DNA of 64,000 nucleotides from an uncultured Ruminococcus sp. (GTDB lineage: Bacteria > Bacillota > Clostridia > Oscillospirales > CAG-272). The position numbers were made by a program, and so were the translations under genes. The number at the start of each line of letters is the position of its first letter. Position 1 is the first letter of the stretch. Where the stretch lies: positions 33,862 to 97,861 of the forward strand of contig CADBKZ010000008.1 in the NCBI GenBank assembly GCA_902795355.1, read 5' to 3'. A model generated the notes under the pieces. It did no database searches and was not told the DNA's origin. It worked only from the letters and a program-made list of their open reading frames with translations. This document shows, piece after piece, positions 49,366 through 57,861 of the stretch.

Positions 49366-50642
49366 GAAATCGGCTCCTTTCCTTCCGGGGGATTCGTTCC
49401 GAGCATGGCCTGCGCGGCCGATAGGATTCCGATACGGCCGCTTTCGTAGGTCAGTCCGCCTTGGAAGAACACGGTGTACGGCGGGCGCAGGGGCCCGTCG
49501 GCCGACAGCTCGATGGAGCTTCCCTGCGTAAACCCGCCCGCCGCCATCACCACGCGGTCGGCGTATCCCGCCATTTCCCACGGCTCGGGCGTTACAAACG
49601 CGTCCACGGGCGATCCCGACTGAATACCGCGGCAGAAAGCGCAAAGCCCTTCCGCGCTTCCGGTCCTGACGGTTTGAATGATGTCGTAACGCGGCTCGTT
49701 CCAGCGCGGTTCCACCAAATAGCCGAGTTTTTCAAACACGTATGCGGCGAGAGCGGCCGTTTTCATGGCCTGCGCCACCGTATGCGGCGCGTAAAACAAA
49801 CCCTTATAGAGCGATTTGTTCTGCCCGAGCGTGGCGCCCTGCTCGCCGCCGATGCCAACCGACGTAAGCCGGTAGCTCGCCAGCTCCACGGCGCACGCCG
49901 AACCCGCGAGGTAGCCCCCGCTTTCGGCCATGCCGCCGCCCGCGTTCTTGATTAAGGACCCGATTACCAGATCCGCTCCCACGTGTCCTGCTTCGCGCGT
50001 TTCGGTAAATTCGCCGTAGCAGTTGTCCACCACCGTGTAAACGTCGGAGCGTCGCCGCTTAACGGCGGCAATGATCTCCCCGATCTGCTCCACGCTCAAC
50101 GTTTTACGGTCCAGATACCCTTTGGAACGTTGGATGAAAACGACCTTGACCGCGGGGAGCTTGTCCAGATTCCCGAGGATCTCCTCGGTGCGGAAGGTTC
50201 CGTCGGCGTTCAGGTCGGTTTGCAGGTAGTCCACGCCGAAATCTTTCAAGGAGCCGTTCCCCGCCTCGCCAGAGATGCCGATAACCTCTTCGAGCGTTTC
50301 ATACGGCTTGCCCGCGACGGAATACAGGATGTCGTTCGGGCGGAGCAGGCCGAAAAGCCCGATGGTGAGCGCATGGGTGCCGCTGGTGATGTTCTGACGG
50401 ACGAGCGCGGCCTCGGTTCCCATCATCTCAGCCCAGATCAAATCAAGGGTCTCGCGGCCCTTATCGCCGCTCCCGTAGCCGCTGGAAGATTGAAACATGG
50501 CGTCGGAAACGCGGTGTCGGCGAAACGAATCGAGCACGCGTTGGGTGTTTTGGAACGCGATTTCGTCAAATTCGGCAAAGCGCGGCGCCAGAGCCTTTTC
50601 GGCCTCGGCGGCAAGACGGAGCAGGGATTCTGAAAATTGCAT
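49362..50642 (-). CDS. YnbB-type PLP enzyme (methionine gamma-lyase family, 'aluminium resistance protein')
   Basis: 426 residues, AGAGGAG before ATG 50642. The sequence follows the PF06838 family: FQSSSGYGSGDKGRETLDLIWAEMMGTEAALVRQNITSGTHALTIGLFG (about 50-98), SGEAGNGSLKDFGV, DVYTVVDNCYGEFTE, the PLP lysine in SLIKNAGGGMAESGGYLAG (about residue 232) and a C-terminal GGLTYESGRIG. Members are annotated as cystathionine beta- or methionine gamma-lyase-like, but the physiological reaction is unclear. First gene of the unit with the lipoprotein and cysteine desulfurase. Confidence 0.88.
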   Translation of the reverse strand: MQFSESLLRLAAEAEKALAPRFAEFDEIAFQNTQRVLDSFRRHRVSDAMFQSSSGYGSGDKGRETLDLIWAEMMGTEAALVRQNITSGTHALTIGLFGLLRPNDILYSVAGKPYETLEEVIGISGEAGNGSLKDFGVDYLQTDLNADGTFRTEEILGNLDKLPAVKVVFIQRSKGYLDRKTLSVEQIGEIIAAVKRRRSDVYTVVDNCYGEFTETREAGHVGADLVIGSLIKNAGGGMAESGGYLAGSACAVELASYRLTSVGIGGEQGATLGQNKSLYKGLFYAPHTVAQAMKTAALAAYVFEKLGYLVEPRWNEPRYDIIQTVRTGSAEGLCAFCRGIQSGSPVDAFVTPEPWEMAGYADRVVMAAGGFTQGSSIELSADGPLRPPYTVFFQGGLTYESGRIGILSAAQAMLGTNPPEGKEPIS

Positions 50643-50687
50643 TGGTATCTCCTCTTTTTTAACATAAATATTTTCTTCTTATATGCC

Positions 50688-51020
50688 CTATGAGATATAA
50701 AACAAATAAATACAAGCAATGATCCATGCAATGATGGTAGAAAACAGCAAACCGTCAACCGTCAAAGCGAGAATGGATAAAAAGCGGTTTTCTCGATTGC
50801 GAATAGCCGACAGCGCAAAAGCAAGATTGAAAGAAGCACATACGCCCACCACATTCGGGTAGAAAACGACACACAAAAGCGCAACAGTAAAAAAGGAACT
50901 TTCCCTCCCTTTCAACAAGAATGCAAGAGAAACAATTCCATATAGAACGAAAACCGGTATATAGAAAAGATACGCTTTTTTTAGGTACTTTTTCGGTTTT
51001 CCGGTTGCTTGCTGATCCAC
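50688..51020 (-). CDS. Small AT-rich membrane protein
   Basis: 110 residues from GTG 51020 with AGAGGTG just upstream. Three hydrophobic stretches: about 15-37 (AYLFYIPVFVLYGIVSLAFLL), 43-65 and 82-108 (LLFSTIIAWIIACIYLFYI). I do not recognise the family. Base composition is visibly lower in G+C than both neighbours, which suggests recent arrival between the PLP enzyme gene and murD. Possibly a bacteriocin-immunity-like or stress membrane protein, but nothing shows it. Confidence 0.65.
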   Translation of the reverse strand: MDQQATGKPKKYLKKAYLFYIPVFVLYGIVSLAFLLKGRESSFFTVALLCVVFYPNVVGVCASFNLAFALSAIRNRENRFLSILALTVDGLLFSTIIAWIIACIYLFYIS

Positions 51021-51065
51021 TTTTTCACCTCTTTTTTGCGATGCATGTATGTGGAAATTGCCTTT

Positions 51066-52481
51066 TTATTCGCCAAAGCTCTCCACAATGGCGCGGAAGG
51101 CGTCCCCGCGTTCGGCAAAGTTGCGGAACGCGTCAAAGCTCGCGCAGGCGGGAGAGAGCAAAACGGTGTCGCCGCTTTGCGCCAGATCGCGCGCCGCTTC
51201 CACCGCGCGGCGAAAATCCGCCTCGCGGCGCAAAGGCAACGCGGCCGCCGCGGGGCAGGCGCGGATGGCCTCGGCAATGGCATCCGCGGTCGCGCCCGTT
51301 AAAACAACGGCTTTCGCGTACCGCCCGAGCGCTTCGGCCAGCGGCGCGAACGAAATGTGTTTATCGTACCCGCCGCAAATCACAACCGGCCGCGCGCCCG
51401 TTTCGTTCATGGCCGCCAGCGCGGCCGCCGTTCGCGTCGGCGTGGAGTCGATCGAGCTGTTGCAATAGGTAACGCCGCCAACCGTTCGGACGGTCTCCAT
51501 GCGGTGCGCAACGCCCGCAAACCGTTTGGCAACCGCCTCAACGCTCGCGGGGGAAACCAGCCCGTCGGTCAGGGCAATGGCGGCCATGAAATTTTCCAGA
51601 TTGTGCCGCCCGCGAACGCGGATGGCGTCCGCCCGCAAAACGCCGCGCGCGGCAATGCCGTTATCCAGCATAATCCACCCGTCCCGCAGGTAAACGCTTT
51701 TCCACGCGCCCGCCGGCTTCCCCTTGGAAGAGAACAGCACAACCGGAACGGGGGCCGTTTTCGCCAGCGACGCGGTAATTTCGTTTTCCGCGTTCGTTAC
51801 CAGAAATTTGCACCCCGTGTGGTTGAAAACGTTGGTTTTTGCGGCAATGTATTCATCCATGTCGGTATGCCAATCGAGGTGGTTGGGGGAAAGATTGGTA
51901 ATGGCGGCGCGGGCGGGAGAGACGCGCGCGGTTTGCAGCTGAAAGCTTGAAAGCTCCGCCACCGCAACGTCCGCTTCCTTCATCTTCTCAACCCGCGGCA
52001 GAAGCGGCTCCCCGATGTTGCCGCCCACATAAACGTTCCCGCCGCCGCGCCGCAGCCGCTCCTCTTCCAAAAACAGGTAGGTCAGCGTTGCGGTGGTGGT
52101 TTTGCCGTCGCTCCCCGTAATGCCGATCACGGTGGCGGGCGTCAGTTCAAGAAACCACTCCATTTCCGAGGTCAGAACGCTTCCCCGTTCCACCGCCGCG
52201 CGGAACGCGGGCAGGTCGGGGCGCATTCCCGGGGTGCGGAAGATCACCTCTTCGTTCAGGTCGTTCAGGTAGCCCTCTCCGAGGCGCAGGCCAACGCCCG
52301 AATCGCGCAGCTCGGCAAGGATCGCGCCGTCAAGCTGATCTTCGGTTTTGCGGTCGCGCGCGATCACATGCGCGCCGTGCGCCCGCAGAAAGCGGATCAG
52401 GGGCAGGTTGGAAACGCCGATGCCGACGACCGCGCAGGAATGCGCGCATCGCTCGGCGATCGCTTCCAAAAGTGAATCCAT
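51066..52481 (-). CDS. murD: UDP-N-acetylmuramoyl-L-alanine--D-glutamate ligase
   Basis: 471 residues; GGAGA before ATG 52481. Mur ligase motifs: CAVVGIGVSNLPLIRFL (N-domain), FRTPGMRPDLP, the P-loop VIGITGSDGKTTTATLTY (about 117-134), AELSSFQLQTAR, NLSPNHLDWHTDMDEYIAAK, and a C-domain with NSSIDSTPTRTAAAL and LLSPACASFDAFRNFAERG. It adds D-glutamate to UDP-MurNAc-L-alanine. No other dcw-cluster genes are beside it, so murD is separate here. Confidence 0.95.
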   Translation of the reverse strand: MDSLLEAIAERCAHSCAVVGIGVSNLPLIRFLRAHGAHVIARDRKTEDQLDGAILAELRDSGVGLRLGEGYLNDLNEEVIFRTPGMRPDLPAFRAAVERGSVLTSEMEWFLELTPATVIGITGSDGKTTTATLTYLFLEEERLRRGGGNVYVGGNIGEPLLPRVEKMKEADVAVAELSSFQLQTARVSPARAAITNLSPNHLDWHTDMDEYIAAKTNVFNHTGCKFLVTNAENEITASLAKTAPVPVVLFSSKGKPAGAWKSVYLRDGWIMLDNGIAARGVLRADAIRVRGRHNLENFMAAIALTDGLVSPASVEAVAKRFAGVAHRMETVRTVGGVTYCNSSIDSTPTRTAAALAAMNETGARPVVICGGYDKHISFAPLAEALGRYAKAVVLTGATADAIAEAIRACPAAAALPLRREADFRRAVEAARDLAQSGDTVLLSPACASFDAFRNFAERGDAFRAIVESFGE

Positions 52482-52523
52482 AGACGGGTCTCCGTTTCGT
52501 GGTGGATGGGGATTTCCCTATCT

Positions 52524-52552
52524 ATTATATTCGAAAACGGCCTTTCTTGCAA
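52524..52552 (-). promoter_or_regulatory. Promoter of murD
   Basis: Minus strand TTGCAA (52547-52552), 17-base spacer, TATAAT (52524-52529). Confidence 0.8.
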
Positions 52553-52667
52553 TAGAAACCGAGAAAAATTTTCGTTTCTTTCAAAAAATTTCCGATTTTC
52601 CCCTTTTCAAAATCGAAAATTTCTGTTATAATGGAAAATAGACAGGATCGGGAAAGGAAATTACGAC

Positions 52668-54671
52668 ATGGCAATTTCTCCAAAAAAGCAAGCGCAGGAA
52701 TACGATAACTCCGCCATCCGCTCGCTCAAAGGCGCGGACCGCGTGCGGAAACGCCCCGCCGTTATCTTCGGTTCGGACGGGCTTGAAGGCTGCGAACACT
52801 CCTTCTTTGAAATTCTCTCCAACTCGGTGGACGAGGCGCGCGAGGGGCACGGCAACCTGATTCAGGTTACGGTGTTCCGCGACAAAAGCATTGAGGTGGA
52901 CGACCACGGCCGCGGCGTTCCGCTGGGCTGGAACGAAAAGGAAAAGGAATGGAACTGGAAGCTGGTTTACTGCGAGCTGTACGCGGGCGGAAAATACGAC
53001 AACAACAGCGGCGATTCGGCCTATGAATACTCGCTCGGCCTGAACGGGCTTGGCGCGTGCGCCACGCAGTATTCCTCGGAATACATGGACGTGTATTCCT
53101 ACAACGGCGGCGTGGAACGCTCGATCCACTTCAAAAAAGGGAACCCTTGCAGCGAGCTTGCCGAACGTCCGCTTGAAAAAAAGGAAAAGCGAACCGGAAC
53201 CGTGGTGCGCTGGCGTCCCGATCTGGACGTTTTTACCGACATCAACATTCCCGTGGAGTTCTTCGAGGACACGATGCACCGCCAATCGGTGGTGAACGCG
53301 GGCATCTGTTTCCGCCTGCGCGTGGAACAGGAAAACAAAACCTTTGAAACGCGGGATTTTCTCTACCAGAACGGCATTTCGGATTACCTCGCCGAGCAGG
53401 TGGGCGACGCCGCGCTGACCGCCCCCGTGCAATGGCATCTCGAAACGCAGGGCCGCGACCGCGAGGACAAGCCCGAATACAAATTCAAGGCCGACGTTTC
53501 GTTCTGTATTTCCAACACGGTCAATCTGATCGAATACTACCACAATTCCAGCTACCTCGAATACGGCGGATCGCCCGATAAAGCCGTCAAGTCCGCTTTC
53601 ACCTACGCGATCGACAAGTACCTCAAAGCGAACGGCCGCTATACCAAGAACGAGGCGAAGATCACCTTCAACGACATTGCCGACTGCCTCGTACTCGTCA
53701 TCAACAGCTTTTCCACGATGACGTCCTACGAAAACCAGACCAAAAAGGCGATCAACAACGTGTTCATCGCGGACGCGCTCAACGACTTTCTGCGCCGTCA
53801 GCTGGAAATTTACTTCATCGAAAATCCCAAGGCCGCCGAGCAGATCGGGGGTCAGGTGTTGGTGAACAAGCGGAGCCGCGAATCGGCCGAGAAAGCGCGC
53901 ATCGACGTAAAAAAGAAGCTCGCGGGGTCGATCGACGTGGCAAACCGCGTGGAAAAATTCGTCAACTGCCGCTCCAAGGACCCCTCGCGCGCCGAACTTT
54001 ACATTGTGGAAGGCGACTCGGCGCTGACGTCCTGTAAGCTCGGGCGCGACGCCGAATTTCAGGCCATCATTCCCGTTCGCGGAAAAACCCTGAACTGCCT
54101 GAAAAGCGATTACGACAAAATTTTCAAAAGCGAGATCATCACCGACCTGCTCCGCGTGATCGGCTGCGGCGTGGAGATCAACGGAAAGCACAAAAAGGAC
54201 CTCTCCGCGTTCGATCTGAACAACCTGCGCTGGTCCAAGGTGATCATCTGCACCGACGCGGACGAGGACGGCTTCCAGATCCGCACCCTGCTCCTGACCC
54301 TCTTCTACCGCCTCTTGCCAACGCTTCTGGCCGAGCACAAGGTGTTCATTGCCGAATCGCCGCTGTTTGAAATTACCGTTGGCGACGACACGCTCTTCGC
54401 CTACGACGAATTTGAAAAAGCCGAGATCCTGAAAAAAATCGGCAGCAAGAAATACAAACTGCAACGCTCCAAAGGGCTGGGCGAGAACGAACCCGACATG
54501 ATGTGGCAAACCACCATGAACCCCGAAACCCGCCGCCTGATCTCGGTCTCCCCCGCCGACGCGCAGCAAACCGCCGTTATCTTTGAAACGCTCCTCGGCG
54601 ACGATCTGCCCGCGCGCAAAGTGTTCATCACCGAGCACGGAAGCGAATACATGAAGGATATTGACGTTTGA
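52668..54671 (+). CDS. GyrB/ParE-like type IIA topoisomerase ATPase subunit
   Basis: 667 residues, AAAGGA 9 bases before the ATG. GHKL ATPase motifs: HSFFEILSNSVDEAREG, VDDHGRGVPLGW and LNGLGACATQYSS; transducer region; TOPRIM motifs LYIVEGDSALTSCK (usual form EGDSAGGSAK), CTDADEDGFQIRTLLL (DxD) and LQRSKGLGENEPDMMWQTTMNPETRR. With an A subunit it would pass DNA duplexes using ATP. No GyrA/ParC gene adjoins it; it ends in two terminators. The altered SAGGS loop and unusual spacing suggest a diverged second GyrB-type copy rather than the main gyrase gene. TATAAT at 52627-52632 is its likely -10. Confidence 0.87.
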   Translation: MAISPKKQAQEYDNSAIRSLKGADRVRKRPAVIFGSDGLEGCEHSFFEILSNSVDEAREGHGNLIQVTVFRDKSIEVDDHGRGVPLGWNEKEKEWNWKLVYCELYAGGKYDNNSGDSAYEYSLGLNGLGACATQYSSEYMDVYSYNGGVERSIHFKKGNPCSELAERPLEKKEKRTGTVVRWRPDLDVFTDINIPVEFFEDTMHRQSVVNAGICFRLRVEQENKTFETRDFLYQNGISDYLAEQVGDAALTAPVQWHLETQGRDREDKPEYKFKADVSFCISNTVNLIEYYHNSSYLEYGGSPDKAVKSAFTYAIDKYLKANGRYTKNEAKITFNDIADCLVLVINSFSTMTSYENQTKKAINNVFIADALNDFLRRQLEIYFIENPKAAEQIGGQVLVNKRSRESAEKARIDVKKKLAGSIDVANRVEKFVNCRSKDPSRAELYIVEGDSALTSCKLGRDAEFQAIIPVRGKTLNCLKSDYDKIFKSEIITDLLRVIGCGVEINGKHKKDLSAFDLNNLRWSKVIICTDADEDGFQIRTLLLTLFYRLLPTLLAEHKVFIAESPLFEITVGDDTLFAYDEFEKAEILKKIGSKKYKLQRSKGLGENEPDMMWQTTMNPETRRLISVSPADAQQTAVIFETLLGDDLPARKVFITEHGSEYMKDIDV

Positions 54672-54675
54672 CCCG

Positions 54676-54709
54676 AAAGAGGACTTTCCCGCAGGAAAGT
54701 CCTCTTTTT
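54676..54709 (+). terminator. Terminator 1 after the GyrB-like gene
   Basis: GAGGACTTTCC (54679-54689), loop CGCA, GGAAAGTCCTC (54694-54704), then TTTTT. Confidence 0.92.
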
Positions 54710-54742
54710 CCGTCGTCAGCTGATTTTCGGTATGCCGAAAAT

Positions 54743-54777
54743 GCGGGGGATCCCCATTGGGAGTCCCCCGCTTTTTT
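54743..54777 (+). terminator. Terminator 2 after the GyrB-like gene
   Basis: GCGGGGGA (54743-54750) pairs with TCCCCCGC (54764-54771), then TTTTTT. A back-up terminator 35 bases after the first. Confidence 0.8.
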
Positions 54778-54828
54778 CGCGTTTTTTGCAACCTGTGCGC
54801 GTTTTCCGGCGGTTTTCTATGGCCGCGT

Positions 54829-55305
54829 TTATAAAATTTTCTCCATGCAGATCTTTTGCGGAACCATGCCGAGATGCTCGTAAAACCCGATGGCCCGCGG
54901 GTTGCAGGACCACACGTTCAAAGTAACGTTATAGCATCCGATCGCGCGGGCGTAGGCAACAACATGCTCGAACAGCCTGCGGCCGATCTGCCTGCCCCGC
55001 GCGGCTTCATCCACACAGAGGTCGTCGATGTAGAGCGTTTGAATGTCGGTCAGAATGGAGTCGTTCGGGTGCGTTTGCAGTATGCAGAACGCGTAGCCGC
55101 GCACCGCTCCGTCCCCGTCCGCGTATACGAAAATCGGGCGGTCAGGGTCCGTAAGCATCGCCGAAAGAGCTTCCGCGCCGTATTTGACGGCGGGGCCTTT
55201 GAACAGGTCGGGGCGGCCGTTATGGTGCACCATGTCAACCTGAACGAGCAGATCGAGCAGTGCGGGAATGTCCGCGCTTTCCGCGCGGCGAATTGCAGGT
55301 TCCAT
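54829..55305 (-). CDS. GNAT family N-acetyltransferase
   Basis: 158 residues. AIRRAESADIPALLDLLVQV at the start, VRGYAFCILQ, YIDDLCVDEAARGRQIGRRLFEHVVAYARAIG (acetyl-CoA loop RGRQIG, about 103-108) and NVWSCNPRAIGFYEHLGM. It transfers acetyl from acetyl-CoA to an amine; the substrate is unknown. It begins 5 bases after the AraC gene's stop, so they form an operon, and a GGGGGG run at the end of that gene serves as the ribosome-binding site. Confidence 0.88.
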   Translation of the reverse strand: MEPAIRRAESADIPALLDLLVQVDMVHHNGRPDLFKGPAVKYGAEALSAMLTDPDRPIFVYADGDGAVRGYAFCILQTHPNDSILTDIQTLYIDDLCVDEAARGRQIGRRLFEHVVAYARAIGCYNVTLNVWSCNPRAIGFYEHLGMVPQKICMEKIL

Positions 55306-55310
55306 GCCGT

Positions 55311-56192
55311 TCAGCCCCCCATTTTCTGCTTTCTGCGGAAGTTGCGCGGGGAAAGCCCCGTAAACCGCTTGATCAGATCCGAGAAAAATTTAACGTCGCG
55401 GTACCCCACCATTTCGGTAATTTCCGCAAAGGTGCGGTCGGAGCCGGAAAGCAGGCGGCATCCTTCCATTACGCGGAAATTCTGCAGATACACCACAAAG
55501 GAAACGCCGGTTTCGTCCTTGAATTTCTTGCTTAAATACGGCAAGCTGTAATTCAGCTGTTTCGCGAGCGTTTGCAGGGTCAGCGGCTCCATATAATGCT
55601 CGCGCACGTATTCGGTAATAAACCCGCAAACGTCGTTTCCGGCCGAGGCGGCCTGCGCGTTGTCCAGCTGCCGCATGGTCAGAAGCAGAATTTCCAGCAG
55701 GTAGCACCGCATAAACTCAATGTACCCCGCGCCGCGTTCCAGCTCCTCGCGCCGCAATCGGCGGATCAGTTCCAGAATCCTGCCGTTGTAATCGTGAAAG
55801 ACCATCCGCGCCGGATTCTGCACGAACGCCCGCATGTTGAAATGGAGCAGGTAATGCTCCAACAGGGTCCGCAGGCTCTTGGTTCCTTTGAGAACGGGGT
55901 CGATCGCCTCGGGGAGAAACAGGCAGTCAATGTTGTCGTATCCCCGCGGGTCGCGGCAGCGGTAGGAATGGCGGATCCCGTAATCCACAATCAGGTAATC
56001 CCCCTCGGTCAGTTCGGTTTGCTGACCGTCCAGCGTGTGCTCCACCGTTCCGCGAACAATGTAGGTCAGTTCCAGAAAAGCGTGGTCGTGAGTGGAAACG
56101 CCCTTCATATTATAGTGCTCAATCAAGTGGATCTTATCCCGCTCCAACTCCGCCGGCGGCATCAGACATACGACGTGCGACTCGTTGCCCAT
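55311..56192 (-). CDS. AraC family transcriptional regulator
   Basis: 293 residues from ATG 56192, which has AAGGGGGA 9 bases upstream; an ATG at 56231 in frame would be almost leaderless given the promoter at 56240-56268, so the inner start is preferred. Cupin sensor (THDHAFLELTYIVRGTVEH, YLIVDYGIRHSYRC), then a C-terminal AraC domain (LTLQTLAKQLNYSLPYLSKKFKDETGVSF and TFAEITEMVGYRDVKFFSDLIKRFTGLSPRNFR). It probably senses a sugar-like effector. The only neighbour in its operon is the GNAT protein, so its regulon is elsewhere or divergent. Confidence 0.88.
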   Translation of the reverse strand: MGNESHVVCLMPPAELERDKIHLIEHYNMKGVSTHDHAFLELTYIVRGTVEHTLDGQQTELTEGDYLIVDYGIRHSYRCRDPRGYDNIDCLFLPEAIDPVLKGTKSLRTLLEHYLLHFNMRAFVQNPARMVFHDYNGRILELIRRLRREELERGAGYIEFMRCYLLEILLLTMRQLDNAQAASAGNDVCGFITEYVREHYMEPLTLQTLAKQLNYSLPYLSKKFKDETGVSFVVYLQNFRVMEGCRLLSGSDRTFAEITEMVGYRDVKFFSDLIKRFTGLSPRNFRRKQKMGG

Positions 56193-56239
56193 CTGAAAAG
56201 CATCCCCCTTTTCGCCCGCTTCATAGGGCATTTTTATTT

Positions 56240-56268
56240 ATTATAACACACATCGCATCCGATTGCAA
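56240..56268 (-). promoter_or_regulatory. Promoter of the AraC-GNAT operon
   Basis: Minus strand TTGCAA (56263-56268), 17-base spacer, TATAAT (56240-56245). Start near 56233, 40 bases before the chosen ATG. Confidence 0.8.
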
Positions 56269-56320
56269 TACATTTTCCGAAAAAACGCAATTTGTTTTCC
56301 CGCAAACGCCCGCAAGCGCG

Positions 56321-56350
56321 AAAATTTTCATACCGTGTGCCTTAAAAAAG
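56321..56350 (-). repeat. Dispersed 3'-end element, copy g
   Basis: Minus strand CTTTTTTAAGGCACACGG then TATGAAAATTTT, in the region between the divergent AraC and dCMP deaminase genes; the only copy not at a 3' end. The rest of 56282-56507 holds nothing else I can support. Confidence 0.5.
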
Positions 56351-56507
56351 GCGATTTTCCCCTACTGCTCCGCCAAATCGGCCCGAAAACCCGAATTTTT
56401 CGGGCGTGTATGCGTTTTTCGGCCTTTTTCCGAAAAAACGGAGCGTTCGCGGGCCTTGTCCGTTTTCGCCTTGCACAAGAAAAATCGGCCGAATACGGAA
56501 AAAAGAC

Positions 56508-56536
56508 TTGAAATTGCGCCGAAAAAGGTTTATAAT
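56508..56536 (+). promoter_or_regulatory. Promoter of the dCMP deaminase operon
   Basis: TTGAAA (56508-56513), 17-base spacer, TATAAT (56531-56536); leader of about 90 bases. Confidence 0.78.
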
Positions 56537-56630
56537 ATAATTTGTAAAATGGTGAAGTGTACCCATGCGGGGCGACCGACGGCCGCTCCGCGCGAAAATT
56601 CCCGTAGCGATACGGTTTCGGAGGTGCGTT

Positions 56631-57119
56631 ATGGAACGCGTTTCAAAAATTAATTATTACCTCGACATTGCGCAAACGGTGGCCGAACGCTCCACCTGCA
56701 TGCGCCGGATGTTCGGCGCCATTATCGTGAAGAACGATTCCATTATTTCCACGGGATATAACGGCGCGCCGCGCGGGCGGAAAAACTGCACCGACCTTGG
56801 CGTTTGCATGCGCGATAAACTGAACATTCCGCGCGGAGAGCGTTATGAACTCTGCCGCTCGATCCATGCCGAGGCCAACGCCATTATCGCCGCCCCGCGC
56901 GACCAGATGCTGGACGCCACCCTTTATATGGCCTGCATCGACGCCCGCACGGGCGAGCTTTCCGCCGGAACCTGCTCCTGCATGATGTGCAAGCGTCAGG
57001 TGATCAACGCGGGCATCAAAGAGGTGATCATCCGCGATACCAAGGAAGATTACCGCGTGATCCCCGTTTCGGATTGGATCGAGAACGACGATTCCCTTTC
57101 CGGCGTGTTCGGCTATTGA
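56631..57119 (+). CDS. dCMP deaminase family protein (ComEB-like)
   Basis: 162 residues from ATG 56631 with GGAGGT 5 bases upstream. Zinc site: the Cys near MRRMFGAIIV and IHAEANAI (HAE, about residue 80) with SCMMCKRQVINAGI (CxxC; the usual Pro before the first Cys is Ser here). It converts dCMP to dUMP for thymidylate synthesis, normally with dCTP/dTTP control. The loop with GAPRGRKNCTDLGVCMRD matches bacterial and phage dCMP deaminases. First gene of a plus-strand unit running to rimI. Confidence 0.9.
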   Translation: MERVSKINYYLDIAQTVAERSTCMRRMFGAIIVKNDSIISTGYNGAPRGRKNCTDLGVCMRDKLNIPRGERYELCRSIHAEANAIIAAPRDQMLDATLYMACIDARTGELSAGTCSCMMCKRQVINAGIKEVIIRDTKEDYRVIPVSDWIENDDSLSGVFGY

Positions 57120-57127
57120 GGCGGCAG

Positions 57128-57844
57128 ATGAAATTCCGTTTCTGCTTTTTTCCGCTCCTGCTCGCCGCAATTCTTCTGTTCGGCGCGTGCCATGCCAAAA
57201 CCGTTACCTTCCGGCAGGTTCGGGGCGGCTTTTACAACGAGAAAACCGGCGCGGTTTATATTCCCGCCTCGGATTGCTACCGCTCCACCGGCTATTTTGA
57301 GGACGCCCTCGCGGGGGTTTACACCTCGCCGAGCGGAAACAAGACCTCTTTTTACCACTTGGAAGGCATCGACGGCGCGCTGACCGACGGCAACCACATT
57401 GTGTATACTCTTGACGGGGCGCTCCCCGCCTTTTCCGAGCTGACGCTCTCGGGCGCGCAACTCTGCCTGACCGACGCGCTCACGTTCCCGCTCGTCTCCT
57501 ATTCCGCGGACGAGGCCGAACTGCTGCGGAACGCCGTTTTGGGCGGCGCGCCGCTTCCCTATTCCAGAGTGAACGTCGGCGTTGCCAACCGGTACGACCT
57601 TGTGTTCTTCGCGGACGGGCTTCCGCTCTCGTACCGCTTGATCTATCAGGAATTTTCGGAAGAGCTTCTGATTTACGAGCCGCTGACCGAAAACGGGGAG
57701 ATTCCCGACCTCTACCCGAACGTTCCCGCCGAAAAAGCGACCGTTGGGAATGAAGAACTCGCCGTGTTCCGCTTCGGAACGCAGGTTCTTTACGACCGCA
57801 CCGCCAAAACCTGCTACCCCGTCCGCAATCTGACATCCGATTGA
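57128..57844 (+). CDS. Lipoprotein of unknown function
   Basis: 238 residues. Lipoprotein signal with LLFGAC (Cys about 22), then a beta-rich domain with no recognised motif (FRQVRGGFYNEKTGAVYIPAS, VYTSPSGNKTSFYHLEGID). It starts 8 bases after the dCMP deaminase stop and precedes the phosphatase by 17. It should sit on the outer face of the membrane. No homologue comes to mind; the strong secondary structure and intact frame suggest a real gene. Confidence 0.7.
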   Translation: MKFRFCFFPLLLAAILLFGACHAKTVTFRQVRGGFYNEKTGAVYIPASDCYRSTGYFEDALAGVYTSPSGNKTSFYHLEGIDGALTDGNHIVYTLDGALPAFSELTLSGAQLCLTDALTFPLVSYSADEAELLRNAVLGGAPLPYSRVNVGVANRYDLVFFADGLPLSYRLIYQEFSEELLIYEPLTENGEIPDLYPNVPAEKATVGNEELAVFRFGTQVLYDRTAKTCYPVRNLTSD

Positions 57845-57861
57845 CAAGAGGAGAATCCGCC

